A DNA stretch of 64,000 nt from Ornithinibacillus salinisoli (GTDB lineage Bacteria > Bacillota > Bacilli > Bacillales > Amphibacillaceae): the NCBI RefSeq assembly GCF_042682545.1, contig NZ_JBHUHQ010000016.1. One strand, given 5' to 3'. The position numbers and the translations under genes are program-made. Shown piece after piece: positions 17,336 to 25,895 of the stretch; within the stretch, counting starts at the first letter, position 1, and every line of letters begins with the position of its first letter. The notes below the pieces were generated by a model. It had not been told where the DNA came from. It did no database searches and saw only the letters and a list, made by a program, of their open reading frames with translations.

Positions 17336-18284
17336 CATGTACAATGTATACCCATCAAGAGAGACGCTACATGGATTTTTTAGTAGGGATCTTGATCCAA
17401 TTTTGAAGATTCTATCAGGAGATACTGTTGTTTTTCAAACACTTGATGCGGCATGGGGGCTAGATAAACGATCCAGTACTGGTAGTCCGAGAAAGAAATT
17501 TTCGGATATTGCTCCAGATCGCAAAAGTAAAACCTTTGGCCATTCGTTAGTTGGTCCGATATTTATAGAAGGTGCAATGCCGTATCAGACGTTAGAAATT
17601 AAGATAAATGAAGTCATTCCAGGGTCATGGGGATGGGCTACTGCTGGAGGTTTTAAAAGCTATTGGAATGAAAAGATGGGCATGGTAGACGAAAAAGAGG
17701 TAAATTTAGATTTTGAACTTGATCATAATAAAATGATTGGTCGAAGTCAGTTTGGGAATTTTAATTATTCGGTCAAGCTGAGTCCATTTATGGGGATTAT
17801 GGGAATGCCACCGGCGGAATTTGGGCAACACACGACGATTTCCCCAAGACGGTGGGGTGGAAATATAGATTGTAAAGAATTACAGGCGGGAAGTATTCTC
17901 TACCTACCCATTCCAGTTGAAGGTGGCCTGTTTTCGGTTGGAGATGGGCATGCAGCACAGGGAGATGGTGAGGTTAGTGGTCCCGCGTTAGAGTGTCCGA
18001 TGGATAGAGTCAGTTTAACATTTAACGTACTAGATGATACGCCCATCAAAATGCCTCGAGCTAGAACCAAAGACGGTTGGATAACGATGGGATTTCATGA
18101 AAACCTTGAAGAAGCTATGTGGATAGCTTTAAGTGAAATGTTAGATTTGATGTCAACCAACTATCAAATCTCACGGACAGAAGCTTATGCATTTGCATCC
18201 CTTGTTGTCGATTTACGTATTACCCAAGTTGTTAATCATGTTAAAGGAGTTCATGCTTTTCTATCTTTTGATGCATTACGTTAA
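17328..18284 (+). CDS. Acetamidase/formamidase family protein
   Basis: 318 aa from ATG 17328 (AGGTGG 7 bases upstream); longer in-frame starts lie inside the previous gene. It matches the FmdA_AmdA fold: GHSLVGPIFIEGA early, GDGHAAQGDGEVSG in the metal-site region, and ALECPMDRVSLTF. Members hydrolyse formamide, acetamide or related small amides to acid and ammonia in the cytoplasm. Overlap with the HTH/F1-beta fusion gene implies co-translation. The substrate is not shown by sequence. Confidence 0.85.
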   Translation: MSNMYNVYPSRETLHGFFSRDLDPILKILSGDTVVFQTLDAAWGLDKRSSTGSPRKKFSDIAPDRKSKTFGHSLVGPIFIEGAMPYQTLEIKINEVIPGSWGWATAGGFKSYWNEKMGMVDEKEVNLDFELDHNKMIGRSQFGNFNYSVKLSPFMGIMGMPPAEFGQHTTISPRRWGGNIDCKELQAGSILYLPIPVEGGLFSVGDGHAAQGDGEVSGPALECPMDRVSLTFNVLDDTPIKMPRARTKDGWITMGFHENLEEAMWIALSEMLDLMSTNYQISRTEAYAFASLVVDLRITQVVNHVKGVHAFLSFDALR

Positions 18285-18308
18285 TTCAAAATTGGAGGGG
18301 ATTGTATA

Positions 18309-19127
18309 ATGAGCAACATTGAAAAGGGTTTTGCAGCTGTAAATGGAGGTAACATATATTATGAAGTAGCAGGTGAAGGAGAAGCGATTTTATTTTTACA
18401 TGGACTTTTTCTAGATTCTAGATTGTGGGAGGATCAATTTCAAGAATTCGCTAAAACCCATAAGGTTATTCGCCTTGACCTCCGTGGCTTTGGCCAAACA
18501 GAGATTACTGAGGAACCGTTTACTAACTATGAGGATTTAAAAGGTGTATTGGATTATCTAAATATAGATAATGTGCATGTAGTTGGACTTTCATTCGGTT
18601 CATTACTTGGTCTAGAATTGACTATCGTTTATCCCAACCTAGTTGAAAGTTTAACCCTGTGTTCGTTTAAATTTACTAGTGGAGAAGAATCGGTAGAATT
18701 ACTACAAGCAAGAAAGGAATTTCTTGAGGCTTACCAATCTATGGATGTCGAAAAGTGTATACAGTTACAAGCGGATATGTCTTTATTTGGAGGAAGCTCA
18801 GAGATTGAAGTTTCCAAGCAAAATGAAAGATTATATCGATCCATGCTAAAAGAAAACTTTCAAAAGCCAGCAATAAACAGGAAGCCGATCTTTCTTGGAA
18901 ATACTCAAGAGAGATTAGGGGAGGTTCAGGCAAAAACTTTAATATTATATGGAGAAAAAGATTTTCAGGATTATGCTACTGGGGCAGAATTTCTACATTC
19001 CAACATAAACCATAGTGAAACAGATTCCTTTAAGCACTCTGCCCATATGATCAATCTAAGTGAACCAGACTTATTTAATAATAGATTACGAAACTTCATT
19101 AAGGGGTCAGTCCCCTCGTTCCATTAA
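18309..19127 (+). CDS. Alpha/beta hydrolase
   Basis: 272 aa with an oxyanion-side HGLFLDSRLW, nucleophile elbow GLSFGS (Ser), LILYGEKD before the acid, and a His near HSAHMINLSEP, so the catalytic triad is complete. Residues at the very end, KGSVPSFH, come from a dispersed repeat that has overrun the original stop. A good SD (GGAGGGG) precedes the ATG, 24 bases after the acetamidase, so it is probably in one operon with it. Substrate unknown; an ester or lactone hydrolase is typical. Confidence 0.85.
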   Translation: MSNIEKGFAAVNGGNIYYEVAGEGEAILFLHGLFLDSRLWEDQFQEFAKTHKVIRLDLRGFGQTEITEEPFTNYEDLKGVLDYLNIDNVHVVGLSFGSLLGLELTIVYPNLVESLTLCSFKFTSGEESVELLQARKEFLEAYQSMDVEKCIQLQADMSLFGGSSEIEVSKQNERLYRSMLKENFQKPAINRKPIFLGNTQERLGEVQAKTLILYGEKDFQDYATGAEFLHSNINHSETDSFKHSAHMINLSEPDLFNNRLRNFIKGSVPSFH

Positions 19128-19156
19128 GTAAAAAAATGGGACGAGGGGACTGACCC
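19103..19156 (+). repeat. GGGGTCAGTCCCC-family repeat, long hairpin form
   Basis: GGGTCAGTCCCCTCGTTCCATT (19104-19125) and AATGGGACGAGGGGACTGACCC (19135-19156) form a 22-bp stem with one mismatch and a 9-base loop. It starts in the coding end of the alpha/beta hydrolase and supplies its stop codon. It probably also acts as a terminator. Confidence 0.85.
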
Positions 19157-19180
19157 TTCAACCCAGGGAGTGATGAAGTA

Positions 19181-19948
19181 ATGACAAAACGATGGATTAC
19201 GTTTGATTTAGATGGAACATTAATGCAGAATCCTTTTGTTGATTGGGTTTTTCCAGAGATAATCTCTATTATTCAGCAACAATTAAATCAAGATATTGAC
19301 ATTAAGAAAATAATAGTAGAAGAACACGAGAAAAGAATGAAAGAAAATAGAATCGTTGAAGCATATGATTGGGACGATATTGTAAAACAAGTAATAGAAG
19401 AATTAAATTTATCAACAAAAATTGAAGTTACACAGTTGGTGGAAAAACATACTGAGACACCCAAAGTTTACCTTTTAGAAAACAATATTTTAAACACCCT
19501 GAATGAACTAAAGATAAGGAATTATTCCTTAGCTGTCGTAACAAATGGATATTCCATCTATCAAGTACCGGTGATGAAAGAATTAGGTTTAGATAAATTA
19601 TTTGATACGGTAATTACACCAGACCTATGTGGCTATGCAAAACCAAATGAAAGTATATTAAATAGTTTATTATATGTTGGGGAAATCGTGGCCCATATTG
19701 GTGATCGAATTGATCATGATATCATTCTTGCAAATATGTTGGGAATTACTTCCATATTGATAAATAAAAATCTACCAAACAATCTCATAGAAATGCCATT
19801 GGAAAAAAGGCATGAAGATGAAACGTTTTTAAAAATTTGTGAGGAAAAATGGAGAGCAGAAAATAAAATGAAATCTGTCCCGTTCTTAAACGAAGCCGTC
19901 CCCGATTACGTTATAACTTCAATAGAAGAACTGACAGATATTTTTTGA
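19181..19948 (+). CDS. HAD-superfamily hydrolase
   Basis: 255 aa. Motif I FDLDGTLM, motif II VVTNGYS, and a motif III/IV region CGYAKPNES...HIGDRIDHD identify a HAD phosphatase of the YjjG/2-haloacid-like cap type. Asp nucleophile, Lys (AKP) and acidic pair are all present, so it should be active. SD AGGGAGTGATG. It lies between two members of the same repeat family and so may be transcribed alone. Substrate unknown. Confidence 0.85.
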   Translation: MTKRWITFDLDGTLMQNPFVDWVFPEIISIIQQQLNQDIDIKKIIVEEHEKRMKENRIVEAYDWDDIVKQVIEELNLSTKIEVTQLVEKHTETPKVYLLENNILNTLNELKIRNYSLAVVTNGYSIYQVPVMKELGLDKLFDTVITPDLCGYAKPNESILNSLLYVGEIVAHIGDRIDHDIILANMLGITSILINKNLPNNLIEMPLEKRHEDETFLKICEEKWRAENKMKSVPFLNEAVPDYVITSIEELTDIF

Positions 19949-19958
19949 GAAGGAGAGA

Positions 19959-20031
19959 GACGAGGGGTCAGTCCCCTCGTCTCAATGAAACCAAAAATTA
20001 AGTGGGACGGTGGACCTGACCCTCCGTCCCA
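19959..20031. repeat. GGGGTCAGTCCCC-family repeat, bidirectional terminator
   Basis: Two hairpins: GACGAGGGG-tcagt-CCCCTCGTC (19959-19981) and GTGGGACGG...CCGTCCCAC (20002-20031). It fills the gap between convergent HAD and AtoE genes and ends 8 bases from the latter. Confidence 0.8.
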
Positions 20032-20039
20032 CTCAACAC

Positions 20040-21380
20040 CTAAAAGAATAATAGTCCAATCGAAATGGGGATGAAGCTCCAGAATAGGACCATAACACAG
20101 AATCCCATGATGTCTTTTACTTTTAATCCTGCGATTGCGAGTAGTGGTAGTGCCCAAAATGGTTGGATCATATTGGTCCACGCATCTCCCCAGGCTACTG
20201 CCATTGCTGTTTTTGCTGAATCTACGCCAAGGTCCAATGCTGCTGGGATCATGATAGGTCCTTGGATCGCCCATTGTCCACCACCGGATGGAACGAAGAA
20301 GTTCACGATACCTGCACTGATAAATGTAAATAGTGGTAGCGTGAACTCTGTAGAAATATCTACAAACCACATCGACATTTGCTTTGACAAGCCGGAAGTA
20401 ACCATCATACCCATAATCCCTGCATAAAACGGAAATTGAATGATAATTCCACCGGCATTTTTTACTGCACCGGTAACACTATTTAAGAATCGGCGTGGTG
20501 TACGGTGGAAAAGGATTCCTAAGAATAGGAAGATAAAATTGACGATGTTTATGTTTAGGTCAAGTCCATTTTGAACGAAATGATAGATGATAAATACAAG
20601 ACCTAACGCCCCAACGATAATAGAGATAATCTGGCTGTTTTCTAACCGTTCTGCTGGTGTCATATCTTCTTTCGGTGCATCCTCTTCTTCTGGTTCTTCG
20701 ATAGAATTTGCTTGAAGATTTAGAAGTTCAGGATCAATTTTCCCTAAACTATGGGTCGATCTCATTAACATACGATTTAACAAAGGTAGTGTAATGAGTA
20801 ATGACCCGACAATAAATAAGTTAAAGCTACTTAGTAGTGTTTCTGTAACTGGAACAACCCCAATCATGTCTGCTAAAAAGTGATCCTCTGTTGCAATTTT
20901 CAGTGGAACAGAACCAGATAATCCACCATGCCACAGCAAAAATGCACTATAGGCACTCGCCATAAGTAAACGATAATCGACAGACGGAACTCGCTTAGCC
21001 ACATGAATCGCAAGTAGTGCACCTACCACTAAACCAAATCCATAATTGATCAAACAGGCGATTGCTGCAACAAAAGTTACAAGGAAGATAGCTTGTCCAG
21101 GTGTGTTTGCCAGTCTACTAATTTTATTTATTAACTTTTTAATAACCGGACTGTTCGCTAGGATATAGCCAGTCACAACAATTAAGGACATCTGCATAGC
21201 AAATTCTAACAGATCCCAAAAACCGCCACCCCAATATTCCACCATTTGTACAGGCGAACTGCCAGTGAAAAATATCCCGAGAAGAAATACAATAAATGTT
21301 AAAATGATAGCAAATAGAAATGCATCTGGTAAGTATCTCCGTACCATTCGGTCGAAGAAAGCAGTGATCGAACCAAACAT
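20040..21380 (-). CDS. Short-chain fatty acid transporter, AtoE family
   Basis: 446 aa, about 11-12 membrane helices. N-terminal FDRMVRRYLPDAFLFAIILT and WGGGFWDLLEFAMQM, and the C-terminal part with FFVPSGGGQWAIQGP, are characteristic of AtoE. AtoE proteins take up acetoacetate, butyrate or other short-chain acids. A hydrophilic loop rich in Glu/Asp (about residues 225-240) separates the halves. SD AAGGAGG precedes the start on the minus strand. No partner catabolic genes are adjacent. Confidence 0.88.
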   Translation of the reverse strand: MFGSITAFFDRMVRRYLPDAFLFAIILTFIVFLLGIFFTGSSPVQMVEYWGGGFWDLLEFAMQMSLIVVTGYILANSPVIKKLINKISRLANTPGQAIFLVTFVAAIACLINYGFGLVVGALLAIHVAKRVPSVDYRLLMASAYSAFLLWHGGLSGSVPLKIATEDHFLADMIGVVPVTETLLSSFNLFIVGSLLITLPLLNRMLMRSTHSLGKIDPELLNLQANSIEEPEEEDAPKEDMTPAERLENSQIISIIVGALGLVFIIYHFVQNGLDLNINIVNFIFLFLGILFHRTPRRFLNSVTGAVKNAGGIIIQFPFYAGIMGMMVTSGLSKQMSMWFVDISTEFTLPLFTFISAGIVNFFVPSGGGQWAIQGPIMIPAALDLGVDSAKTAMAVAWGDAWTNMIQPFWALPLLAIAGLKVKDIMGFCVMVLFWSFIPISIGLLFF

Positions 21381-21704
21381 AGAAAAAACCTCCTTATTAA
21401 TTTATAAAATTACTACATCCTATTCTCGATGATCGAGATTATTCGAATAACTAAATGCGATTTTTACACACATGAGAATATTTTATCTTTAATCGAAGAT
21501 TGGTTCAATGAGGAAGTGGTAATTTTATTGTTGGTGATTTATGGATGGGCGTTTAGGTAGTTAAGGGCATGCGGAATTGCGGTTGTGCGCGAATTTTTCA
21601 TTTTAAGAGTGAATCGCTATCCTCGTCCGATATTCGAATATATCAGTTACATTTCGAATAGTAGTAGGATAAGTGACTTTTATGAAATGAAGGGTGTTTT
21701 AATA
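21381..21704. other. Intergenic region with a repeat fragment
   Basis: 324 bases between divergent genes. 21589-21618 is the second copy of the 30-base element found at 3157-3186. Otherwise no gene or clear promoter; the frame extending upstream to 21585 begins inside this element and is unlikely to be translated. Confidence 0.5.
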
Positions 21705-22778
21705 ATGGCAAATGATAAAATCCAATTATTAGAAAGTCGTTTTAGAACTATGGTACAAAAGGATAGCAAGATACATAACGCTTACTTATTAGTCCATTCG
21801 GAAAAGGGGATTCATGTGAATTTGGCCGAAGGAATGACAGGTGAGATGAAGGCAAGCGCCAATCAACCTTATTATGTAGCGAGTGTGGGCAAGCTATTTA
21901 CTTCGGTAGTAATTTCCATTTTAGTAGACCAAGGAAAATTATCCTATGAAGATCATATTATAAACTACTTAGACGCAACCCTTTTAGAAAAATTACATGT
22001 ATATGAAGGAAAAGATTATACGGATCAAATTCAAGTGAGGCATCTATTAAACCATACATCTGGTGTGCACGACTATTTTGAAGATAAACCAAAACAGGGG
22101 AAAGCGATGCTTGATCTATTGCTGGAAGAACCAAATCGATTTTGGACACCGCAAGAAACAATAGCATGGTCGAAGGAACATTTAACATCACACTTTCCTC
22201 CAGGTGAAGACTTTCATTATTCCGATACCGGGTATCATATATTGGGGTTAATAATTGAACAGGTTACATCCAGACCATATCATGAAGTCTTGAAAAAACA
22301 TATCTTTCAACCTCTACGAATGGACCATACATATTTACTCCAACATTCCAAACCGATTGAAGAAACGAAAGAACCAATTGCGGATATAAATATTCGTAAC
22401 AACAATGTTACAAATTACCGTAGTTTAAGCATTGATTATGCTGGAGGTGGGATAGTAGCACCTGCAAGAGATTTGTTGAAATTTATGAAGGCAGTAGTAA
22501 ACAATGAAATAATTACACAAGAATCACTTGAGCGCATGCATGATTGGGCAAAGTTTGCGCCAGGTATAGACTATGGATATGGAATTATGAAATTTAAACC
22601 GACTCCCATTGTTTTACCAAAAAAATATGGCATGTGGGGAAATGCGGGGATAACAGGTAGCTTTATGTTTTATCATCCGGAGCTTGAGACATATATTATT
22701 GGTAGTTTAAATCACTTTCTATACCATCGGAAAGGGGTTAAATTGGCTTTTAAAGTGATTGATTCTCTTTCAAAGTAA
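21705..22778 (+). CDS. Serine beta-lactamase-like hydrolase
   Basis: 357 aa from ATG 21705 (AAGGGTG upstream). SVGK is the SxxK motif, YSDTG the second motif, HTSGVHDYF the family loop, and GNAGITGS the third box. No signal peptide is seen, so it is cytoplasmic. It belongs to the class C beta-lactamase/D-aminopeptidase/esterase superfamily; which reaction it performs cannot be read. It is only distantly related to the one at 7109 and is not in an evident operon. Confidence 0.8.
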   Translation: MANDKIQLLESRFRTMVQKDSKIHNAYLLVHSEKGIHVNLAEGMTGEMKASANQPYYVASVGKLFTSVVISILVDQGKLSYEDHIINYLDATLLEKLHVYEGKDYTDQIQVRHLLNHTSGVHDYFEDKPKQGKAMLDLLLEEPNRFWTPQETIAWSKEHLTSHFPPGEDFHYSDTGYHILGLIIEQVTSRPYHEVLKKHIFQPLRMDHTYLLQHSKPIEETKEPIADINIRNNNVTNYRSLSIDYAGGGIVAPARDLLKFMKAVVNNEIITQESLERMHDWAKFAPGIDYGYGIMKFKPTPIVLPKKYGMWGNAGITGSFMFYHPELETYIIGSLNHFLYHRKGVKLAFKVIDSLSK

Positions 22779-22880
22779 TCTTTCAAAGTAATCTTTCGAA
22801 AGTATGTTATAGAGGAATCTGGCTTAACTAAGAGGTAAATATTGAACACTCCTGACACATAGCAAGATAGGGTTAAAAAA

Positions 22881-22899
22881 CTAGTATCATATACTAGTA
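22881..22899. promoter_or_regulatory. Small palindrome ACTAGTAT-CAT-ATACTAGT
   Basis: Perfect 8-base inverted copies around three bases, in the gap before the symporter operon. It could be an operator; no regulator is assignable. Confidence 0.3.
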
Positions 22900-22980
22900 G
22901 GACTTCCTACATGGACGGTAATAATATGATTGAATATCGTGAAGATGACCTTACAGTGAATGGGCAAAAAATCGCAAATG

Positions 22981-23020
22981 AAACTCATTGAGACCTAGAT
23001 AGGTATCAGCGAGTTTTTTT
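22981..23020 (+). terminator. Rho-independent terminator
   Basis: AAACTC plus TGAGACCTA pair with TAGGTATCA plus GAGTTT (one mismatch), followed by TTTT. It comes after a 26-codon open frame (22911-22991) that has no ribosome site and may be a gene remnant. It isolates the symporter operon. Confidence 0.8.
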
Positions 23021-23152
23021 GTTTATAACAGCTTGTTTTGTGGTATCTACATATTGAAGGCTTTCGGAATCATTCATATTCTGACAAGGCCATTCATAAG
23101 CCTTATTAAGGACAGGTTTAAGGTCCTAAATAATAACTAGGAGGATATTGGT

Positions 23153-23266
23153 ATGGAATATGCCTTAACAGGCTGGACATGGTTTTGGTTCTTCATCCCG
23201 ATGCCACTACTCGTGGTATGGGCGACAATTACATTTTTCACGGAAAGGAGGAATGATGAAGAATGA
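23153..23266 (+). CDS. 37-aa membrane protein coupled to symporter
   Basis: A short gene with a good SD (CTAGGAGG at 23138-23145) and ATG 23153. The peptide is one hydrophobic helix rich in Trp and Phe (GWTWFWFFIPMPLLVVWATITFF) with an acidic/basic tail ERRNDEE. Its TGA overlaps the ATG of the sodium:solute symporter (ATGA), so the two are translated together. Small membrane ORFs ahead of SSS-family transporters are known as accessory subunits in other bacteria (for example YhdT with PanF); a stabilising or regulatory role here is inferred. Confidence 0.75.
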   Translation: MEYALTGWTWFWFFIPMPLLVVWATITFFTERRNDEE

Positions 23267-24762
23267 ATGCAACATTAGTAACCTTTGTTTTATATTTATT
23301 GATTATGATCACGATCGGAATTATAACCTACCGTATGACGAATACATTATCGGATTATGTGCTCGGTGGTAGAAAATTAAACAGCTGGGTGAGTGCGTTT
23401 TCGGCTTCAGCGAGTGATTTTAGTGGTTGGTTATTAATTGGATTACCTGGAGCGGCGTATGCGGCTGGTCTTGGTACATGGAGCTTGTGGATTGCTGTAG
23501 GTTTAGCAATTGGAGCAATGATTAACTGGCAATTTGTTGCCAAACGTCTACGTATTTACACAGAATACACGAATGATTCGATTACATTGCCACAGTTTTT
23601 TGAAAATCGTTTCCACGATAACTCCCACTTGCTTCGAGTAGTTTCTGCTGCTTTTATATTAGCGTTTTTCCTTTTCTATACGGCATCAGGTCTCGTTGCT
23701 GGCGCTAAATTATTCCAAGGTACGTTTGAGATTGACTATCATATGGCATTAGTTGTTGGTGCAATTATTATTGTGGCGTATACCTTTTTAGGTGGATTTT
23801 TAGCAGTAAGTTATACCGATTTTATTCAAGGGGCACTAATGTCTGCAGCTTTATTGTTTACTTCGATTTACGGATTGTTTAAAGTTGGCGGCTTTGGGGA
23901 ACTGTTTAATAAGTTAGGTTCTATTGACGGCAGTTTAATTAATGCATTTGCGGACACTTCTTATGATCAAGCTGCAGGAGTTCTTTGGGAATCCGCTGGT
24001 GCAATTGGTGCTGTTGGAATTATTTCCGCACTAGCTTGGGGACTTGGCTATTTTGGACAGCCTCATATTTTAGCACGTTTCATGGCGATTCGTTCACATA
24101 AAGAAGTACGAAAAGCTCGTTTGATAAGTGTAACGCTTGGACTTGTTATTCCACTATATGGCGCATTGATTGTCGGAATGCTCGGGATTACGACGTTTGA
24201 TCAAGCCTTAGCGGATCCGGAACAAGTATTTATTCAGTTGGTACAATTTATTTATGATCCTTGGGTGGCAGGGTTTTTATTAGCGGCAGTTTTGGCTGCG
24301 ATAATGAGTACGGTCGACTCACAGTTGCTTGTCTCGTCAAGTGCATTAACAGAGGACTTTTATAGAAGATATCTGCGAAAAGAAGCGAGTCAGCGAGAAT
24401 TAGTATGGTTTGGCCGTATATCTGTGCTGATAATAGCTATAATTGCCTTAATTCTAGCTTGGAACGAAAGTAGTTCTGTGTTAGATTTGGTGTCGTACGC
24501 ATGGGCTGGTTTTGGTGCAACATTTGGACCGGCAATATTGTTCTCGTTATTTTGGCGTAGAACAAGTAGAAATGGTGCAGTAGCAGGGATACTTGTCGGT
24601 GGTCTAACAGTTTTCCTATGGCCATTAACAGGTTCTGCTCTATATGAAATGGTTCCTGGATTTATTTTATCCAGTCTAGCGATTGTAATTTTTAGTTTAA
24701 TAGGAAGCAGTCCTTCGAAGGAAATCTTAGAAGGATATGATAAGGTTTCGAGTGTGAAGTAG
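23263..24762 (+). CDS. Sodium:solute symporter (SSS/PutP family)
   Basis: 499 aa, about 13 membrane helices. ASASDFSGWLLIGLPGAAYAAG is the PutP-like helix 2 and GLGYFGQPHILARFMAIRS is the signature following helix 6. AAVLAAIMSTVDSQLLVSSSALTEDFY provides the Na+-site helix 8. The overall pattern is closest to proline symporters, but the operon partners (a 37-aa membrane protein and a ureohydrolase) leave open a guanidino or other nitrogen compound as substrate. A terminator lies between it and the ureohydrolase. Confidence 0.85.
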   Translation: MNATLVTFVLYLLIMITIGIITYRMTNTLSDYVLGGRKLNSWVSAFSASASDFSGWLLIGLPGAAYAAGLGTWSLWIAVGLAIGAMINWQFVAKRLRIYTEYTNDSITLPQFFENRFHDNSHLLRVVSAAFILAFFLFYTASGLVAGAKLFQGTFEIDYHMALVVGAIIIVAYTFLGGFLAVSYTDFIQGALMSAALLFTSIYGLFKVGGFGELFNKLGSIDGSLINAFADTSYDQAAGVLWESAGAIGAVGIISALAWGLGYFGQPHILARFMAIRSHKEVRKARLISVTLGLVIPLYGALIVGMLGITTFDQALADPEQVFIQLVQFIYDPWVAGFLLAAVLAAIMSTVDSQLLVSSSALTEDFYRRYLRKEASQRELVWFGRISVLIIAIIALILAWNESSSVLDLVSYAWAGFGATFGPAILFSLFWRRTSRNGAVAGILVGGLTVFLWPLTGSALYEMVPGFILSSLAIVIFSLIGSSPSKEILEGYDKVSSVK

Positions 24763-24768
24763 ACAAGA

Positions 24769-24800
24769 GGGACAGTGGATACTTCTGCTGTCCCTTCTTT
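24769..24800 (+). terminator. Terminator/attenuator between symporter and ureohydrolase
   Basis: GGGACAG pairs with CTGTCCC, flanked by AAGA/TCTTT, followed by a short T run. Confidence 0.7.
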
Positions 24801-24824
24801 ATGATTAGGAAAGGAGACATAGAT

Positions 24825-25769
24825 GTGAGTCAGGAAAAAATTTATGGTAACACACCTTGTTTTTTAGGTGGCAAGAAAGTTAGTTTGGCCGATGATAGTT
24901 TTCAAGATAGTGATGTGTTGATTTATGGGGTACCGTGGGAAGGCTCTGTTACTTGGGGAGATTATACAGGTTGTGAGTTAGGTCCAAAAGCGATACGGCT
25001 GAATTCTGCTCGTTATTCTGGGTATCTACCAGAATTGAATCATATCGATGTGCTTCGTCATTATGCTATTGGGGATTTAGGGGACGTAGATGTTGTCCCA
25101 GCAGATACGAAAGAGACGATGAATCGTATCGAAAATTTTGCTAGTGAGGTCTGGAAAACAGAGAAATTTCCTATTGCATTTGGAGGAGATCATGGGATTA
25201 CATATCCGATTGTGAAAGCATTAAGTGAAGAGATTGACGGAAAAGTAGGTATTATTCACTTAGACGCTCACTATGATAACCACCCAGATTATGAAGGGGA
25301 ACTGTATGCACGCAATACCCCATTTCATCGAATCTATGAAAGTGATAGTGTCCGAAATGAAAGTATTGTGCATATGGGAATTCATGGCCCGAGAAACATG
25401 CCAGAGACTGGGAAGTATGCGAAACAAGTTGGTGCAACAACGATTACTTCGAGGGATATTCGGTTAGCTGGTGATCTTGTTGATATGGCCAGACAAGCAT
25501 ATGAAATAGCTTCGGAAGGAACAGAAGCGGTTTATTTAAGCATTTGTAGTGATGTACTAGATTTTGCGTTTAATCCAGGTGGACCTGTTGATGGAAATGG
25601 ATTGACTTCATTTGAATTGGTCGAATTGGTACATGAGTTTGCGAAGTTAGGTATTCGTGGAATGGATTATGTAGAGGTATACCCGCAGCAGGATGTGAAT
25701 GATAATTCTTCGCATTTTGTGAGTACAGTGGTGTTGTATGCGTTGGCGGGGAAGATTTTTGGAGAATAA
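24825..25769 (+). CDS. Ureohydrolase (arginase/agmatinase family) with altered metal site
   Basis: 314 aa from GTG 24825, 8 bases after AAAGGAG; ATG 24801 lies too close to the terminator. The Mn/Ni-binding motifs GGDHG (120-124) and DAHYD (147-151) are intact. The third motif, normally S-x-D-x-D-x-x-D-P, reads SICSDVLD at 239-246: the first Asp metal ligand is Cys241, while Asp243 remains. The following segment FNPGGPVDGNGLTS also differs from the usual DPxxxPG. Family members cleave urea from guanidino substrates such as arginine, agmatine, guanidinobutyrate, guanidine or formimidoylglutamate. Which one applies here is open. Confidence 0.8.
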   Translation: MSQEKIYGNTPCFLGGKKVSLADDSFQDSDVLIYGVPWEGSVTWGDYTGCELGPKAIRLNSARYSGYLPELNHIDVLRHYAIGDLGDVDVVPADTKETMNRIENFASEVWKTEKFPIAFGGDHGITYPIVKALSEEIDGKVGIIHLDAHYDNHPDYEGELYARNTPFHRIYESDSVRNESIVHMGIHGPRNMPETGKYAKQVGATTITSRDIRLAGDLVDMARQAYEIASEGTEAVYLSICSDVLDFAFNPGGPVDGNGLTSFELVELVHEFAKLGIRGMDYVEVYPQQDVNDNSSHFVSTVVLYALAGKIFGE

Positions 25770-25780
25770 ATATTTTAGTG

Positions 25781-25809
25781 AAAAGTGTGCTTCTAGCATG
25801 CTTTTTTTG
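25781..25809 (+). terminator. Terminator after the ureohydrolase
   Basis: AAAGTGTGC and GCATGCTTT pair (one G-T and one mismatch) around TTCTA, followed by a T7 run. Confidence 0.7.
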
Positions 25810-25845
25810 ATGAAAAATATTTTATAAATTTTTATCAAAAAGTGT

Positions 25846-25871
25846 TAAACATTATCTAATCGTGCCGATAT
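25846..25871 (+). promoter_or_regulatory. Sigma-D (flagellar) promoter for flagellin
   Basis: TAAA at 25846-25849, 14 bases, then GCCGATAT at 25864-25871: an exact match to the Bacillus sigma-D consensus. The start of transcription should fall near 25880, giving a leader of about 135 bases. Confidence 0.9.
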
Positions 25872-25895
25872 AAGTAATACATCATCATGATGTAA

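Noticed and set aside
22911..22991. 26-codon frame before a terminator
   Set aside because: No SD and too short to recognise; could be a gene remnant because a real terminator follows.
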